Origin: Phaeoceros laevis
Lineage: Eukaryota; Anthocerotophyta; Anthocerotopsida; Notothyladales
NCBI GenBank assembly: GCA_049999765.1
Contig: JBNGIQ010009211.1
Location: forward strand, 1 to 37,666
Direction of reading: 5' to 3'
Length of the DNA: 37,666 bases
Shown: positions 1 to 9,690 of the stretch, piece after piece
Layout of the letters: each line of letters begins with the position of its first letter
How positions within the stretch are numbered: the stretch's first letter is position 1
Position numbers and translations under genes: made by a program
The notes under the pieces: model-generated
Seen by the model: only the letters and a program-made list of their open reading frames with translations
The model's database searches: none
Told to the model about the DNA's origin: nothing

Positions 1-1151
1 AACAAAGCATCCAGCAGCAACACATCTATTCCCCACAGTTTCATATGCCGAGGGTTCCTGCAGTCTACGCCAGTGGTGCTTAGGCCAAATGCAACAAAGT
101 GCTGCGTTGTCAAAGCATGAGAAAACGAATCATACACAAACTGCGCAACAGGAGGCCAGGGCTGAGCATCCAAGCATATGGGGAGCAGCCCATCTTGATC
201 CAATGCAAGTTCCGACCCCAACAGATGAATGTCCACCCTCGAAAATGAGGAAGGTGGCGGCAGAGTGAGTGGCACGGAGTCGTCATACTCGTCCCAGTAG
301 GTGGTAGCTGCTGACGAATTCTGAGAGCACTGAAATAGGGAGCCGTCGTCCTCACTCCCACACAATTCCGAGGGCGGAGGAGGCACTGTGACTCCACGCC
401 CAGCTGCCGAGGCCGGAGGAGGCACGACAACTCCACGCCCAGCTGCCGAGGCCGGAGGAGGCACCACAACTCTGCGCCCAGCTGCCGAGGCCTGAGGAGG
501 CACCACAAGCCTGCGCCCAGCTGCCGGCACCAGAGGAGCTCTGCCCGGAGGCACCAGGCCGTCCGATTCCGAGCCTGGAGGAGCCAGCGGTAGCGGCATG
601 GGGAGGCCAGCTGCCCTGGCCTCCAGCTGCTCCTTCACGATCGCCCAGGCCGAGCTGTAGGCTTCCGCCTTCTTGCGAAGTGCACGAGCCTCCATGTCCG
701 TGAGCGGAGGTGGAGGCGGCAGCATGGCGGCCGACTGTGAGGCCTTGGAGGTGCTGGCACCTCCGTGGCCACCTCCCCTCTGCTGCGACTTGAGGACAGG
801 ACCGGGAGCCTCATCGTCGTTGCTCTCGGTGGCGATGGCCTTCCCCCGCGCCTTCGCCTTCGACTTGCTGCTGCCGCCTGAGGATTCGGACACGCCTTGG
901 ACTGCCTTGCCCTTACGAGGTGCTGCCTTGGACGTCCCCGTCAACGTGACCGTCGACGTCACAGTTTGCCTACCTGCAAGTGCAAGTGGACTTGCACTTG
1001 CAGCCTCTGCCGCATCAGTCGCCGCAGCTCCCACCGCTGCCTCCAAGAGCTTGGCCGCCTTCTTCACCTGACGCTCAGCACGGGCTCTGTCCCGCTGGGC
1101 CTTGCGTGCTGCCTTCTCCGCGATGAGCTGGGCAAGCATGTCCTCCTCCAT
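1..1151 (-). CDS. Unrecognised Ala/Pro-rich protein, N-terminal part, cut by left edge
   Basis: The frame is open from an ATG at 1151 to the left edge, about 383 codons with no stop. It starts MEEDMLAQLIAEK, continues as a Lys/Arg/Ala-rich, probably helical segment (residues 1-60), then a low-complexity Ser/Lys/Gly part. A helical AxxLRKKAEAYSSAWAIVKEQLEA-like patch follows near 150-175, then a proline-rich tract made of 13-residue repeats of the type VVPPPASAAGRG. The end in view is less biased and rich in Leu, Asp and Phe. An upstream in-frame acceptor (tttcag at about 1165) means the ATG may lie in a second exon. I do not recognise the family. The GC-rich, simple-sequence composition differs from the genes further right. 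It could be a fast-evolving host gene or part of a transposable element. The open frame over more than 1.1 kb is seen; that it is a gene is inferred. Confidence 0.5.
   Translation of the reverse strand, partial: MEEDMLAQLIAEKAARKAQRDRARAERQVKKAAKLLEAAVGAAATDAAEAASASPLALAGRQTVTSTVTLTGTSKAAPRKGKAVQGVSESSGGSSKSKAKARGKAIATESNDDEAPGPVLKSQQRGGGHGGASTSKASQSAAMLPPPPPLTDMEARALRKKAEAYSSAWAIVKEQLEARAAGLPMPLPLAPPGSESDGLVPPGRAPLVPAAGRRLVVPPQASAAGRRVVVPPPASAAGRGVVVPPPASAAGRGVTVPPPPSELCGSEDDGSLFQCSQNSSAATTYWDEYDDSVPLTLPPPSSFSRVDIHLLGSELALDQDGLLPICLDAQPWPPVAQFVYDSFSHALTTQHFVAFGLSTTGVDCRNPRHMKLWGIDVLLLDAL
371..536. repeat. 39-bp in-frame tandem repeat
   Basis: About four head-to-tail copies of a 39-bp unit begin near 371, each containing cagctgccgaggccggagga or a one- to three-base variant. 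The unit is 13 codons long, so on the minus strand it encodes repeats of the type VVPPPASAAGRG in the left-edge gene. Outer copies are the most diverged, and 518 onward is a decayed copy. Confidence 0.85.
974..1003. repeat. Perfect 14-bp inverted repeat, 2-bp centre
   Basis: ctgcaagtgcaagt is followed by gg and then its exact reverse complement. It lies in the left-edge coding frame, where it reads as an alternating Ala-Ser/Leu-Ala stretch (ASASPLALAG). It may simply reflect repeat expansion of gca/agt codons. Confidence 0.8.
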
Positions 1152-2702
1152 GTGGCTGCCTGAAATTTCTGTCGTGCGCACCCTGCGACAATCCAATGCT
1201 GCCTGAAATTGCTGCCGTGCGCACCCTGCGACAATGCAATGCTGAGAATCGATCGCTAAATAGCAGAACAAAACAAACGCACAGCGTGCATGCAAACTTG
1301 CGAGCTTTGTGGCTATGGCGAAAAGTCGGAAGAACGAGAAGCGACAGCAGGAGTGGAGCTGGGCGGGCGGTCGGGCACGACGGGCGAGGAGGGAAGGTTT
1401 CGGATCGAGCGTTTCCATTGAATGCAAGCAGCCGCCGTCGCAAGACTTCCGCTACGGAAGGATTCGAAAAAATTACAGCTTTCGGGCCGCCTATTAAGGA
1501 CCGTCCGATCAAACACATCCAACGGCTTTTAGCCGGCTGACTTATTGCATTATTTCGTTGGTTTTAGCGTAAAAGTACTGGACAAGGTGGACAGTGCCCC
1601 CTGGGGTGGGCCGCTTTGCGGGCTAGTACCGCCGGAATATGCATGGGTGTAGCGTGCAAATACCCTCTGGGCACGTGACGGCCAAGCAACCAAGGCAAGA
1701 ATCCTTGTGATGGGGTCCATACTCGATTTTCATACTGCTGTTCAGAGGGTGGACATGCCTCTGTTGCATACAATTGACAAACCCGTGTTACAACTTGCCT
1801 TCAGGGCAGTTTCAAGCTTTTCTAGTTACTATCGTCTCTCAGTATTTTCAACAGACCCGCCGGACAGGAGAACCCTCCTTTTTGGCTAGTCACTCACAAA
1901 TCGCATTTAACTTTTAAGCAAGCATTCCGTGCAAGGTCCCGCCGTAGATCGCCAAAATGTTGAAGTGGTAATTTTCTTGCGGGCTGGTGTTGCCCTTTTA
2001 CGGGATGCTTGCAAACTCACGCCAGTCAATAGGACAGCAGGCAGTTGAGGCCCGACAGGCGCAAGTCAAGAAGAGACGGGAAGCTGGCAAAACCTTTCCG
2101 GCTAGGCACAACCGGGTGCAAGGGGCACGGACGGTCTCGGTCCGGACAAATCTGGTGCAAAAGGGCCAAGCCTGGATTGCCACAAGTTCGTCGTTCAAGG
2201 AAACCCGCACCCGCACTTACAATTCCGATCAGTCCTTATACAGATTGGTCGCCAGCGTGCCGTACAACACAAATCACTAAGCAATGCAAAAGGAAGAAGA
2301 CTGAAAGCAAAACAAAAGGCAATGTTCAAAGCACTCACAAAGAAAGTAGACACAGGCACCGAGATTGGTGGAGCATAATCGCTCTCTTTTTCTGCTTAAG
2401 CAGCTGGATTAGTGAGACCACCGGAACTTCAGGGACGGAATGAGAAACAATGGGTGTTCGACCCTTTTAATAGTGCTGGCCAGCGTAGGGCTCAAGCCAA
2501 CACCTGAATCCAATCTCGCGATGCACTAATCCTTAGTTAACAGGCAGTGCGTCACCACGCGCTTGCCCGCTGCCACTTAAGTGTTTTAACTTTTCCACTT
2601 TTTACTTCTTTTTTTCACTATCGAACTTGACCTCTGACAGGCCCTTGGGCGGCCGTGGACGGTGTATGAGGGAGTGACGGACGAACGGACGGAGGGAGCG
2701 AC
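1152..2702. other. Intergenic stretch, no supported gene
   Basis: Only short overlapping frames occur on both strands. None has recognisable domains or joins through splice sites into a credible product. The first 400 bases probably include the promoter and 5' leader of the left-edge gene. Confidence 0.6.
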
Positions 2703-2720
2703 GGAAGCGGTGTTTACAAT

Positions 2721-3041
2721 AGGGGGACTCAAACATCCCCCCGTCAGAAACTCTGACGGGCGAGTAGGTTTCACCGTCGGGTCCGGACGGGTCCCCCGTC
2801 AAAAATGGTACACCATGTTTGAGTGGCCCCGTCGAGGCCGACTCGACGGTAAGTTAAAAAGCCGCGAAGGCGCAAGTTACAAAAGCCGCGAAACCGGACG
2901 GGGGAGTTTTCCCGGGACGGGGCCCCCGTGAGCAGCTCACGGGGACCAAAATCGGTCCCCGTGAGCCGCGGACGGGGGCCCCGTCCCGCCCCTCTGACGG
3001 GGCCCCAGGGCGGGCCGACGGGGACATGTTTGAGTCCCCCT
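2721..3041. mobile_element. Inner 321-bp MITE-like element with 16-bp terminal inverted repeats
   Basis: agggggactcaaacat at 2721-2736 is perfectly inverted at 3026-3041 (atgtttgagtccccct), and the next ten bases are similar. AAT flanks both ends (2718-2720 and 3042-3044), giving a 3-bp target duplication. An alternative reading starts the ends at GGGGGACTC with a TA duplication. The body is very GC-rich and built from gacgggg-like words. It holds internal fold-backs at 2740-2760 and 2924-2944. There is no open frame of note, so it would be non-autonomous. Confidence 0.75.
2924..2944. repeat. Fold-back inside the inner element
   Basis: ccccgtgag, a 3-base centre and ctcacgggg form a 9-bp stem. 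The same words recur a third time at about 2955-2970, so the inner element contains an amplified palindromic subunit. Confidence 0.8.
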
Positions 3042-3388
3042 AATGACATTTGCCTCCGTCCGTCCGGCGGCCGTGTATTTCGGTCGACGGAAGGACCCGT
3101 CGCCCCAATCACGGGGGGTAAGTGGCGTGGCACGTGTATGTCAAATTTTTCTCCCTTGCGTCAGACTTGGCTTGTCGCCCTATAGCGGGCTGACAGCTAT
3201 TATTTCGAAAGTTAAACCTTCCGCGCTTGTCGGGATCCAGTCCGTTGAGATGAAAACTACGCTACCAACGGAGCTCTCCGTCAATCGCCGTTCCTATCCG
3301 TTTGCGCACATGTATACCCTATTTAGTTCTCCCCGTGAACGGTGGGACGGATCCGTCCGTCAAGAATTCCATTGTAAACACCGCTGGA

Positions 3389-5451
3389 CGGACGACGAAC
3401 TGGCCAGCCGTGGCAACGGGGGGGCGGGGGGAGCCGGTGAGCAAGGATCAGAGGCGCGAGCCGGGTACGCTGGGGGTTTTCATGCCACTCCATCCTACAG
3501 CGTCTACTCCTCTGTCTTCCTCGGAACAATATTTAGCAAACGGCCATAGGTTGCCTGCAGAATGCTAGGACTGGCAGTGGGGCCTGGCCCTGTGTGCACG
3601 CATGCTTTTGACCAGCAACGTCTCTCATTGTTCACAACTTTACACTACTTGTGAGTTTTTTTCTTGGTGCGGAAATGGCTTCTTCTGTGTGTCGGTCTTC
3701 GTCCCCTCTGGACACATGTAGGCAGTGCTCAGTGGCTGCGCTGCTGTGAGATGGCTCACTCCCTTGGGCTTTTTCTTTGAGCTTTTCGATGATTGGTTGA
3801 GTGTGGAGTCTGTGGACAACTTTAGCATCACTTCTATCCATGGATGAAGCTTTTCTAGCCAGAATATCTATATATAGACGGAAGGCATGTATGTAGTCCA
3901 GGGCACACCCCCGTTGATTCTGGTAATAAGTGCCTCCTTGCCCTCACAATCCTGCGACAGGCATGGATTGTAACAGCTCTACCCCACCGTCGACAGGTAT
4001 GGAGCCCGTGGCTCGTAAGCTCAGCAAGGCCTTCGTGTGATAGCTGGCAACGTTGTCACCGTCCCATGCTCCACTTTGTTGGGAGAAGGATGGTGCACCC
4101 TCCCCAACTAGATTCATGCCATTGGAGGAAAGGAAGAAGAAGAATAACCCTCAAGTGCAATCTTGGGCATTCCCACTTCCTGGGGCATTCCCACTCCCTG
4201 ACCCTCATGCACTGGCCCATTTGGATCCTTCACAACCTTGCAGGAGGATTCACATGCACATGCTAGGGACTCAACATCAGAGGAACACAAGCTCGTAGCC
4301 AATCAATCAAAGGTGTGAGAATGCGGGAATTAAATTTCACTCACCACGGTCCCCTCTAGTGGTGTAATTCCAGTACATAGGCCACAACAGGGTCAACACC
4401 TGCAAACCCATCTGTCAGTACCGAGTGATATAATAATCCAAAGTCCGCCATGAGGTGGGAAACTAGGCCAGCGTTCAACCTAAAAGACACCTCCATGAAC
4501 AGCTACATACTCTGTGCAACAGCCTGTTGTGCTTGCTTCGAAACGAAGTGTTGGAAGTGGGAATAATCCTTCAACCACTCACACCAATCCTCCTTCCAGA
4601 ACCGATCATCCTTGGCCGGCTGCAGCAACAGTCCAAGGTGGGTTAGCGTCTATGCAATACAACGAATTTCGGCTACAACCTAAAATACTTCCAACCAGCA
4701 CGGCAACCAAACAGTCTGACGCATCTGCTGGAGGCCGTAATCCTCGACACCCCTCCTCAGCAGCCTCCACTGCCATTCCGACCGTCTCAATCTCCTACAG
4801 TAGTGACCTACCATCACTCACAGCTCGGCCGCTGCAGCCACAAGAGTCATGTTAGTAGGGCGGCAGTAGGGCCCCAGCAAGTACCACAATGGGCCCCTCA
4901 CGCTCCAGACCTGCGATCCATGAATCTGCACCTGCCCCCATCCTGACCCTTCAGTGGAGAGCAGCTTTTTACCCCGGCAGGCGGCCCCGCCTGGCAGCCA
5001 CATTTTTCCGGGAAGCATCTGTTTCCAGAAACTGTGACGCGTGGAGGGGCCGCGCGAAGCCGCTCCAAGAAGACTCCGGCCACAAGGCTATCTCTCATTT
5101 GACCGTGTAACTTGGTTCCAGTTGACCCCACAATCCGGAGGCAGACCGGAGTGTCTCTTTGCTGAATTTATGCCCAAGGTTGGGAACTTGGTATGGTACA
5201 CACTCTTCCTCCTCAGCTTCCTCCTCTTCCACCTCCACCACCACCACCTTCTCCTGTTATGGCTGGCTCAGGTGTCACCCCCCCCTTCAAAGCCGGCACC
5301 AGTTCCGCACCCTGTCCTGTCCTCCCGTCCCGGCAACGCCGTCTCCTTCTCAGAACGTGTCCTGTTCCCAGCCGCTGACCGTTCTCATTGATCAGCGCTA
5401 GAGCTGTGCCTTGGGATGAGCTGAGCTAGTGAATGCCAATTCTGAGGAGCC
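3389..5451. other. Intergenic stretch, no supported gene
   Basis: The short frames present are biased (Ser/Thr/Pro or pyrimidine-tract translations) and lack domains. A TCC/CCA-rich tract lies at about 5205-5260. The last few hundred bases are the likely promoter and leader of the signal-peptide gene that starts at 5452. Confidence 0.6.
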
Positions 5452-6021
5452 ATGGCCGCCGGAGTTCTTAGAAGAGTCTGTTTGCTGCTCTTGCTTTGCC
5501 TCCCGCTACTTTTCAGACCGGCGCAAAGCATCGATGCAGGTAACGGTTATCCGCAAAGAAAGAAATTGCGATTCTCCAGATGGCATGTCTTGAGCAGCAG
5601 CACTGACCTAGCTAGGTTCTGAGGCTCCTCTGTGCTCTCCTGTGTTGCAGCGCTTCTTCTGCCTGCGTCGTTGCCGGTGCAGCGAGGGTTGCTTAGCCTC
5701 GTCAGCGATTTCCAGTTTGTAAGCTGCTGCCGCCGCCTCAGGGCTACAGAAAAATGCTTGCTTGGAAATGTTTGCTCCTCACTGTGGTTGTCGTTGCGGT
5801 GGCACGGCTTGATGCAATACATCTCACTGGAAGCTAACTGTTTCGCATGTTCGCCGTGGTATGGACAGGATCCAGAGGTGAAGACAGTGGTGGCAGCTGT
5901 TTCCACCAGAAGAAGAAGGTTGAAGAAGCAGCTGGCAGCAACCACGTCCCCGCCGCAGGATGTGGCGCCACCGCCACCGTCTGGTGTGCACACCGATTAT
6001 GTGGAAGAAGGGTACAGATAG
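5452..6021 (+). CDS. Small signal-peptide protein, 3 exons, 102 aa, unrecognised
   Basis: Exons are 5452-5539, 5651-5718 and 5869-6021. Each junction has a GT donor and AG acceptor (cag/gtaacg; gttgcag; ttt/gtaagc; ggacag) and phases agree. Residues 1-25 are a clear signal peptide or anchor: basic MAAGVLRR, then a Leu/Cys hydrophobic core. The mature part reads LPVQRGLLSLVSDFQFDPEV, then a basic cluster TRRRRLKKQL, a proline stretch VAPPPPSG and the acidic end TDYVEEGYR. The basic cluster could be a proprotein cleavage site and the Asp-Tyr near the C-terminus resembles a tyrosine-sulfation context, but I recognise no known peptide family. Intron 2 (150 bp) has no stop and keeps frame, so retention would add 50 residues. 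Splicing and export are inferred from sequence only. Confidence 0.6.
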
Positions 6022-7635
6022 CTGGGAGAACAGCACAAGTTTGTGAGTGGAAAAGAATGCACCAAAGAACATGTTCTGCATTCCTTGCTGCTATTTATCA
6101 GCTGGCCGGAGCCAGAACCGGTGTAATACTTCGGTTGTGATGTAGTCTACTGGAAATGATGAAAGTCGCTCGTCTTCCGGCTTGGACAAGTAATCTGGCT
6201 GGATAATCAGAATAATGTTGCCTTTCCAACAAGAAGGTTGTGATTGCATCTGCTTGACCGCAAACATCCCGTGGACTCAGAAATTCATGTTTTTGAGACA
6301 AGAATGATGTGATTCGTAATCTCAATACAGGGAAAATGGATAGAGCTTCCTCCTCCAAATGGCAAATGGCTGTCACTTGAAGCAAAGCCGGTGTAGCACA
6401 AAGTAACTAGCTCACATGATGTGCTAATAACAAGTGTAGTATCTGTTCTTATCAGTTTAATATCTGATACCGCGATCTACTGATCACATGATATTAATCT
6501 AATTTCTTTCAGGGGGCAGGTCCTACCGAGCAGTTTGCTGCCTCTGGACCTGCACGCATCGCCCTGGGTTTGCACTACTTCCATTGCCCGGCGCACCCCA
6601 GTCCTCCTCCGGGGGAACCCAATTAAAACCAACAAGGATAGTCTCGCTCGTGGCCAAACATGATACGCTGGAACGGAAATTGCTTAGGTCCAAGGCTGCT
6701 ATGGCTGGGTATTTCACACGCGTCCTCTTGTCTGTCTTAGCTTGTCTTCTTCCGCGTGAAAGACAATGTGAGATACAAATTGGTTGCCGGCGAGCGCCGG
6801 GGCCAGCTGGGGCGCTACAGCCGATCTTCGCGATTCATACGTGTCTGCATCTTGTGCCTTTCGAAAAGGTGTGGATTGAGGGTCCTTTTCAAGAACTCCT
6901 TTCACACACTGCACGACGTCATTCAGACTTGTGTTTACTATTTTCTGAGTGGAAAGAAGGCTTCCAACCTGCTCCCTTCGATGTTCGGGGCCCAGTTGCG
7001 CCAGCCGTGGCCGAGGGCTAAAGTAGCAAGTACCAACCTAGCTTAGAGCAGCTCTTGCAAACGAATTAGTCCAACAATAATTGCAGATTGCTGTGCTCTT
7101 GAAACGCATTTGTCACAACGTCTGCACCATAAATGTCCCGCCACAAATTTTGTCTCAAGTGCAGTTCCAGGATTCTCCACAACCGGCCTTGGTGGTTTGC
7201 CACTCGCTTGATCAGATATGGAGGTGCCGGTTTTTTGGTCTTTAAAACGACAAAAAATTCTCGAGAGCGTGCGAATACAATTCAGCTCCTCCATGCAGTG
7301 CTCAATTCAGCTCACGAGTGCTACAAATACGTGACGCATCCATCCTCAGGCTGGCAAATATTCATAGATTGAGTGGCAGAGCATCTGCACCTCACAGTTT
7401 GAAGGAGAAGGCCCAGCAGGCTCCTGTCACTGGCGGTCATGGCTGTCTGTATGGAGACTGAGAGGGAGTTTTTGACTACATGTGCAGGCATTCATGTGCG
7501 CGCAAGCTATAGCTAGCGAGCTCCTGGTGAGCACTCCAAACTTGTTGAAAGCTCATTGACAAACCTGGCTCGATCGAGTGACATATACAAAAATTGACAA
7601 TGTCCGATGAATCCGTGCTTGTGTGGTTGAAACAG
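6022..7635. other. Non-coding stretch, 3' region of the small-protein gene
   Basis: The first part is probably 3' untranslated sequence of the signal-peptide gene. Frames at 6584-7046 are short and overlapping, with no domain and no supporting splice structure. A missing first exon of the dehydrogenase pseudogene may lie here, but I could not place it. Confidence 0.5.
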
Positions 7636-8834
7636 GCGGTGGTCGGAAGGCACGGTGGTGGTCATCACGGGAGCAAGCAACTGCGATGGCATAGGCTGGG
7701 AGACTGTCAAGCAGCTGGCTGAGAAGGGGATCACCACCGTTTTGACCTTCCGGGACATGAAGAAAGGGCAAGCGGCCGCAAGAAAGCTTGTAGAGGCGGG
7801 CCTCCCCGTGGTTTATCATCAACTGGATGTGACAAGCGCTTCATCCGGTCATCGGCTTGCTGTGTGGTTGAAATAGGAATACGGTGGCTTGGACATTCTG
7901 GTGAGGACGCTTTCCAGATTTCAAACGCTTCCGACGTTCTTCCCTCGAGTGACTGCAGTCTTGAAAACAGTTGCCGGAAGGGTTGCAGAATTCGAGCATC
8001 AAATGCATGCCAGGCTGTGTAGACCTTCTCTTCTCGGATCTGACTGTTGAAATCATGACATCTGCTGGCATATATATTGTCCTTGGCAGATCAACAATGC
8101 GGGATTTTTGGACGAGACGGATGGCTCCGAGTTGAGTGCCGCCCGCCCTAACCTCATTCGACACCAACTACTCCGGCGCGAAGACTGAAACAGCTGCAGC
8201 GCTTCTGCATCTACTGCGGCCATCTCAAGCTGGTGCACGCATCATCAATGTCAGCTCCCGGGCAGGCAAATTAGAGGTGAGCGTATGTGAATATTAGGTT
8301 GGACAATACTGGCAGTGCAAATTCGATAGGAGAAGCTCACCCGGACGTCCTTGCTTCGAAGGTTCAACTTGTAACTTGTGTGCACGGACTGTTTGCAGAA
8401 TGTTACCAAGAAATCGGCAAAGGAAATCCTTGATGATGTGGACCAGCTGTCAGAGGAGGTGATTGACGAGTTGAGTGGAGCCTACTTAGTAGACGTGGGG
8501 AAAAAGCAGCAACAGCCCTGAATGGAAAAATTTACAACCCGAACTACTCTCTATCCAAAGCCTGTTTGAATGCCTCTACTCGAGGCTCTTGGCTAAGCAG
8601 CTTGCTGAAAGGCCTGTTGGACGTAAAATCTCGGTGAACGCCTTCTGCCCCGCCCCGACGGCCACGGAAATGGCCATGGCCTTCTTGAACTCCCGAAATC
8701 CCCCCGTCTCTGAGAAGGCTCGAGCCATCTACCAATCTACTTCGGTAGGGGTAGAAGGAGTTCTCTGGCTGTCGCTTCTACCAGCAAAGGAGTTGCCGAC
8801 AGGCATTTTCTTGGCTCGAACCGTGGTGGGTTGA
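7636..8834 (+). pseudogene. Carbonyl reductase-like short-chain dehydrogenase/reductase (SDR), broken
   Basis: Exons resembling plant carbonyl/menthone-type SDRs are present in order. The first, from 7636, reads RWWSEGTVVVITGAS and includes the NAD(P)-binding region and QLAEKG. Next comes YGGLDIL, then INNAGF after the acceptor before 8091. INVSSRAGKL carries the catalytic-type Ser, YSLSK the YxxxK motif, and LAKQLAERPVGRKISVNAFCP the C-terminal part, ending VVG at 8834. Breaks are visible. There is an in-frame TAG at 7874 where the family has Glu or Lys, just before EYGG. There is a frame change between ARPNLI and FDTNYSGAK near 8157, and another near 8583 between YSLSKACLNAST and LLAKQLAERP. 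No start exon was found. The nucleotide-binding loop TGASNCDGIG has two extra residues relative to the usual TGxxxGIG. Three separate lesions make loss of function likely; sequencing error cannot be excluded. Confidence 0.75.
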
Positions 8835-9690
8835 TGACTTCAAAGCGCGTATGCTTAGGATCGCAGAAGAGGACAGCGTTAAGGATTAGTATACTCGAAG
8901 TTCTCTAGTTCTATATGATTTCGTGTCTCCATCGCATGAATGTTCTGTAGGTCATAAAACACATCTATAGTAACAAAGGGGGGTTGTGTTCCATTGTAGT
9001 GTATCTATCTCTTACCACATCCTGGCACTTTTGTTGGACATGGATCAAACCAATCTCCATTGCACAGCTTCTGGTACTTCCAACATTCATGCTCTGGGTT
9101 TTCTTACTCTACAATCACAGAATCATCCCACTAAGGTGGTATGCCACATTTTTGAACTTGTTGTATTCTGGACTTTTTCTTTCATTCCCTTGACACTGGA
9201 AACTGCCAGCAAAGTGCATGCTGTAGTCGGCCACATGTTTCTTCTTCATAACCGAATGTAAACTACATAGAGCCCAACCCCAGGAGTCGTGGTGAGATCA
9301 AGTACACAAAACTGAAGCCTTATCTGCCCGAGTTCCATAAAAACAAGACCTCACCTTCTATGGTACAGAGGGACGCTTCAAGTACCTCATCAGTTGGCTG
9401 CTCCGTTCACTGAACCATTCCCCGGTTTACATTTTTGCAGCTCCAGAGCAACCTATATCAGCACACGGTATTCAGCAATATGCTATATCCTTCTGATGTA
9501 TAACGAAACATGTGTCTGCGAGAGCGTTCGAAGTCTAAGTGCAGACCATACCCTCAAAGCTAGGTATTCAGACCGAAGTACAACGGTTTGAGACTGCTCA
9601 TACGCTAAAGTACAAGGAGATGCCTAGAGCTGCTCAGTGCCAGAGCTTATAGGCCTCTACAGGAGAGACTGTGTCTGAGGCATAGCATAC
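8835..9690. other. Intergenic stretch between convergent genes
   Basis: No supported gene. It should contain the 3' end of the SDR pseudogene and the unidentified terminal exon of the PDZ gene. One candidate terminal exon begins after tactttag near 9604 and stops within 15 codons, but nothing confirms it. Confidence 0.5.

Larger units (their letters stand above)
2706..3385. mobile_element. Outer MITE-like element, interrupted by a second element
   Basis: A 15-base end agcggtgtttacaat at 2706-2720 is matched by its reverse complement attgtaaacaccgct at 3371-3385. If the inner insert and one AAT copy are removed, the match extends one more base (g). The bases flanking the pair are GGA on both sides (2703-2705 and 3386-3388), consistent with a 3-bp target duplication. 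The restored outer element would be about 356 bp with no coding capacity. The superfamily is unassigned; 3-bp duplications are typical of PIF/Harbinger and CACTA elements. Confidence 0.6.

Noticed and set aside
673-1163. Plus-strand frames over the left-edge region
   Set aside because: They are mirror frames of the longer, uninterrupted minus-strand frame and reflect its GC bias.
4514-4855. 113-codon plus-strand frame rich in Ser, Thr and Pro
   Set aside because: No domain, no matching splice neighbours and no relative recognised; treated as chance.
8984-9261. Overlapping plus-strand frames of 69 and 91 codons
   Set aside because: I considered a retroelement fragment but no motif of gag, protease, integrase or reverse transcriptase is present.
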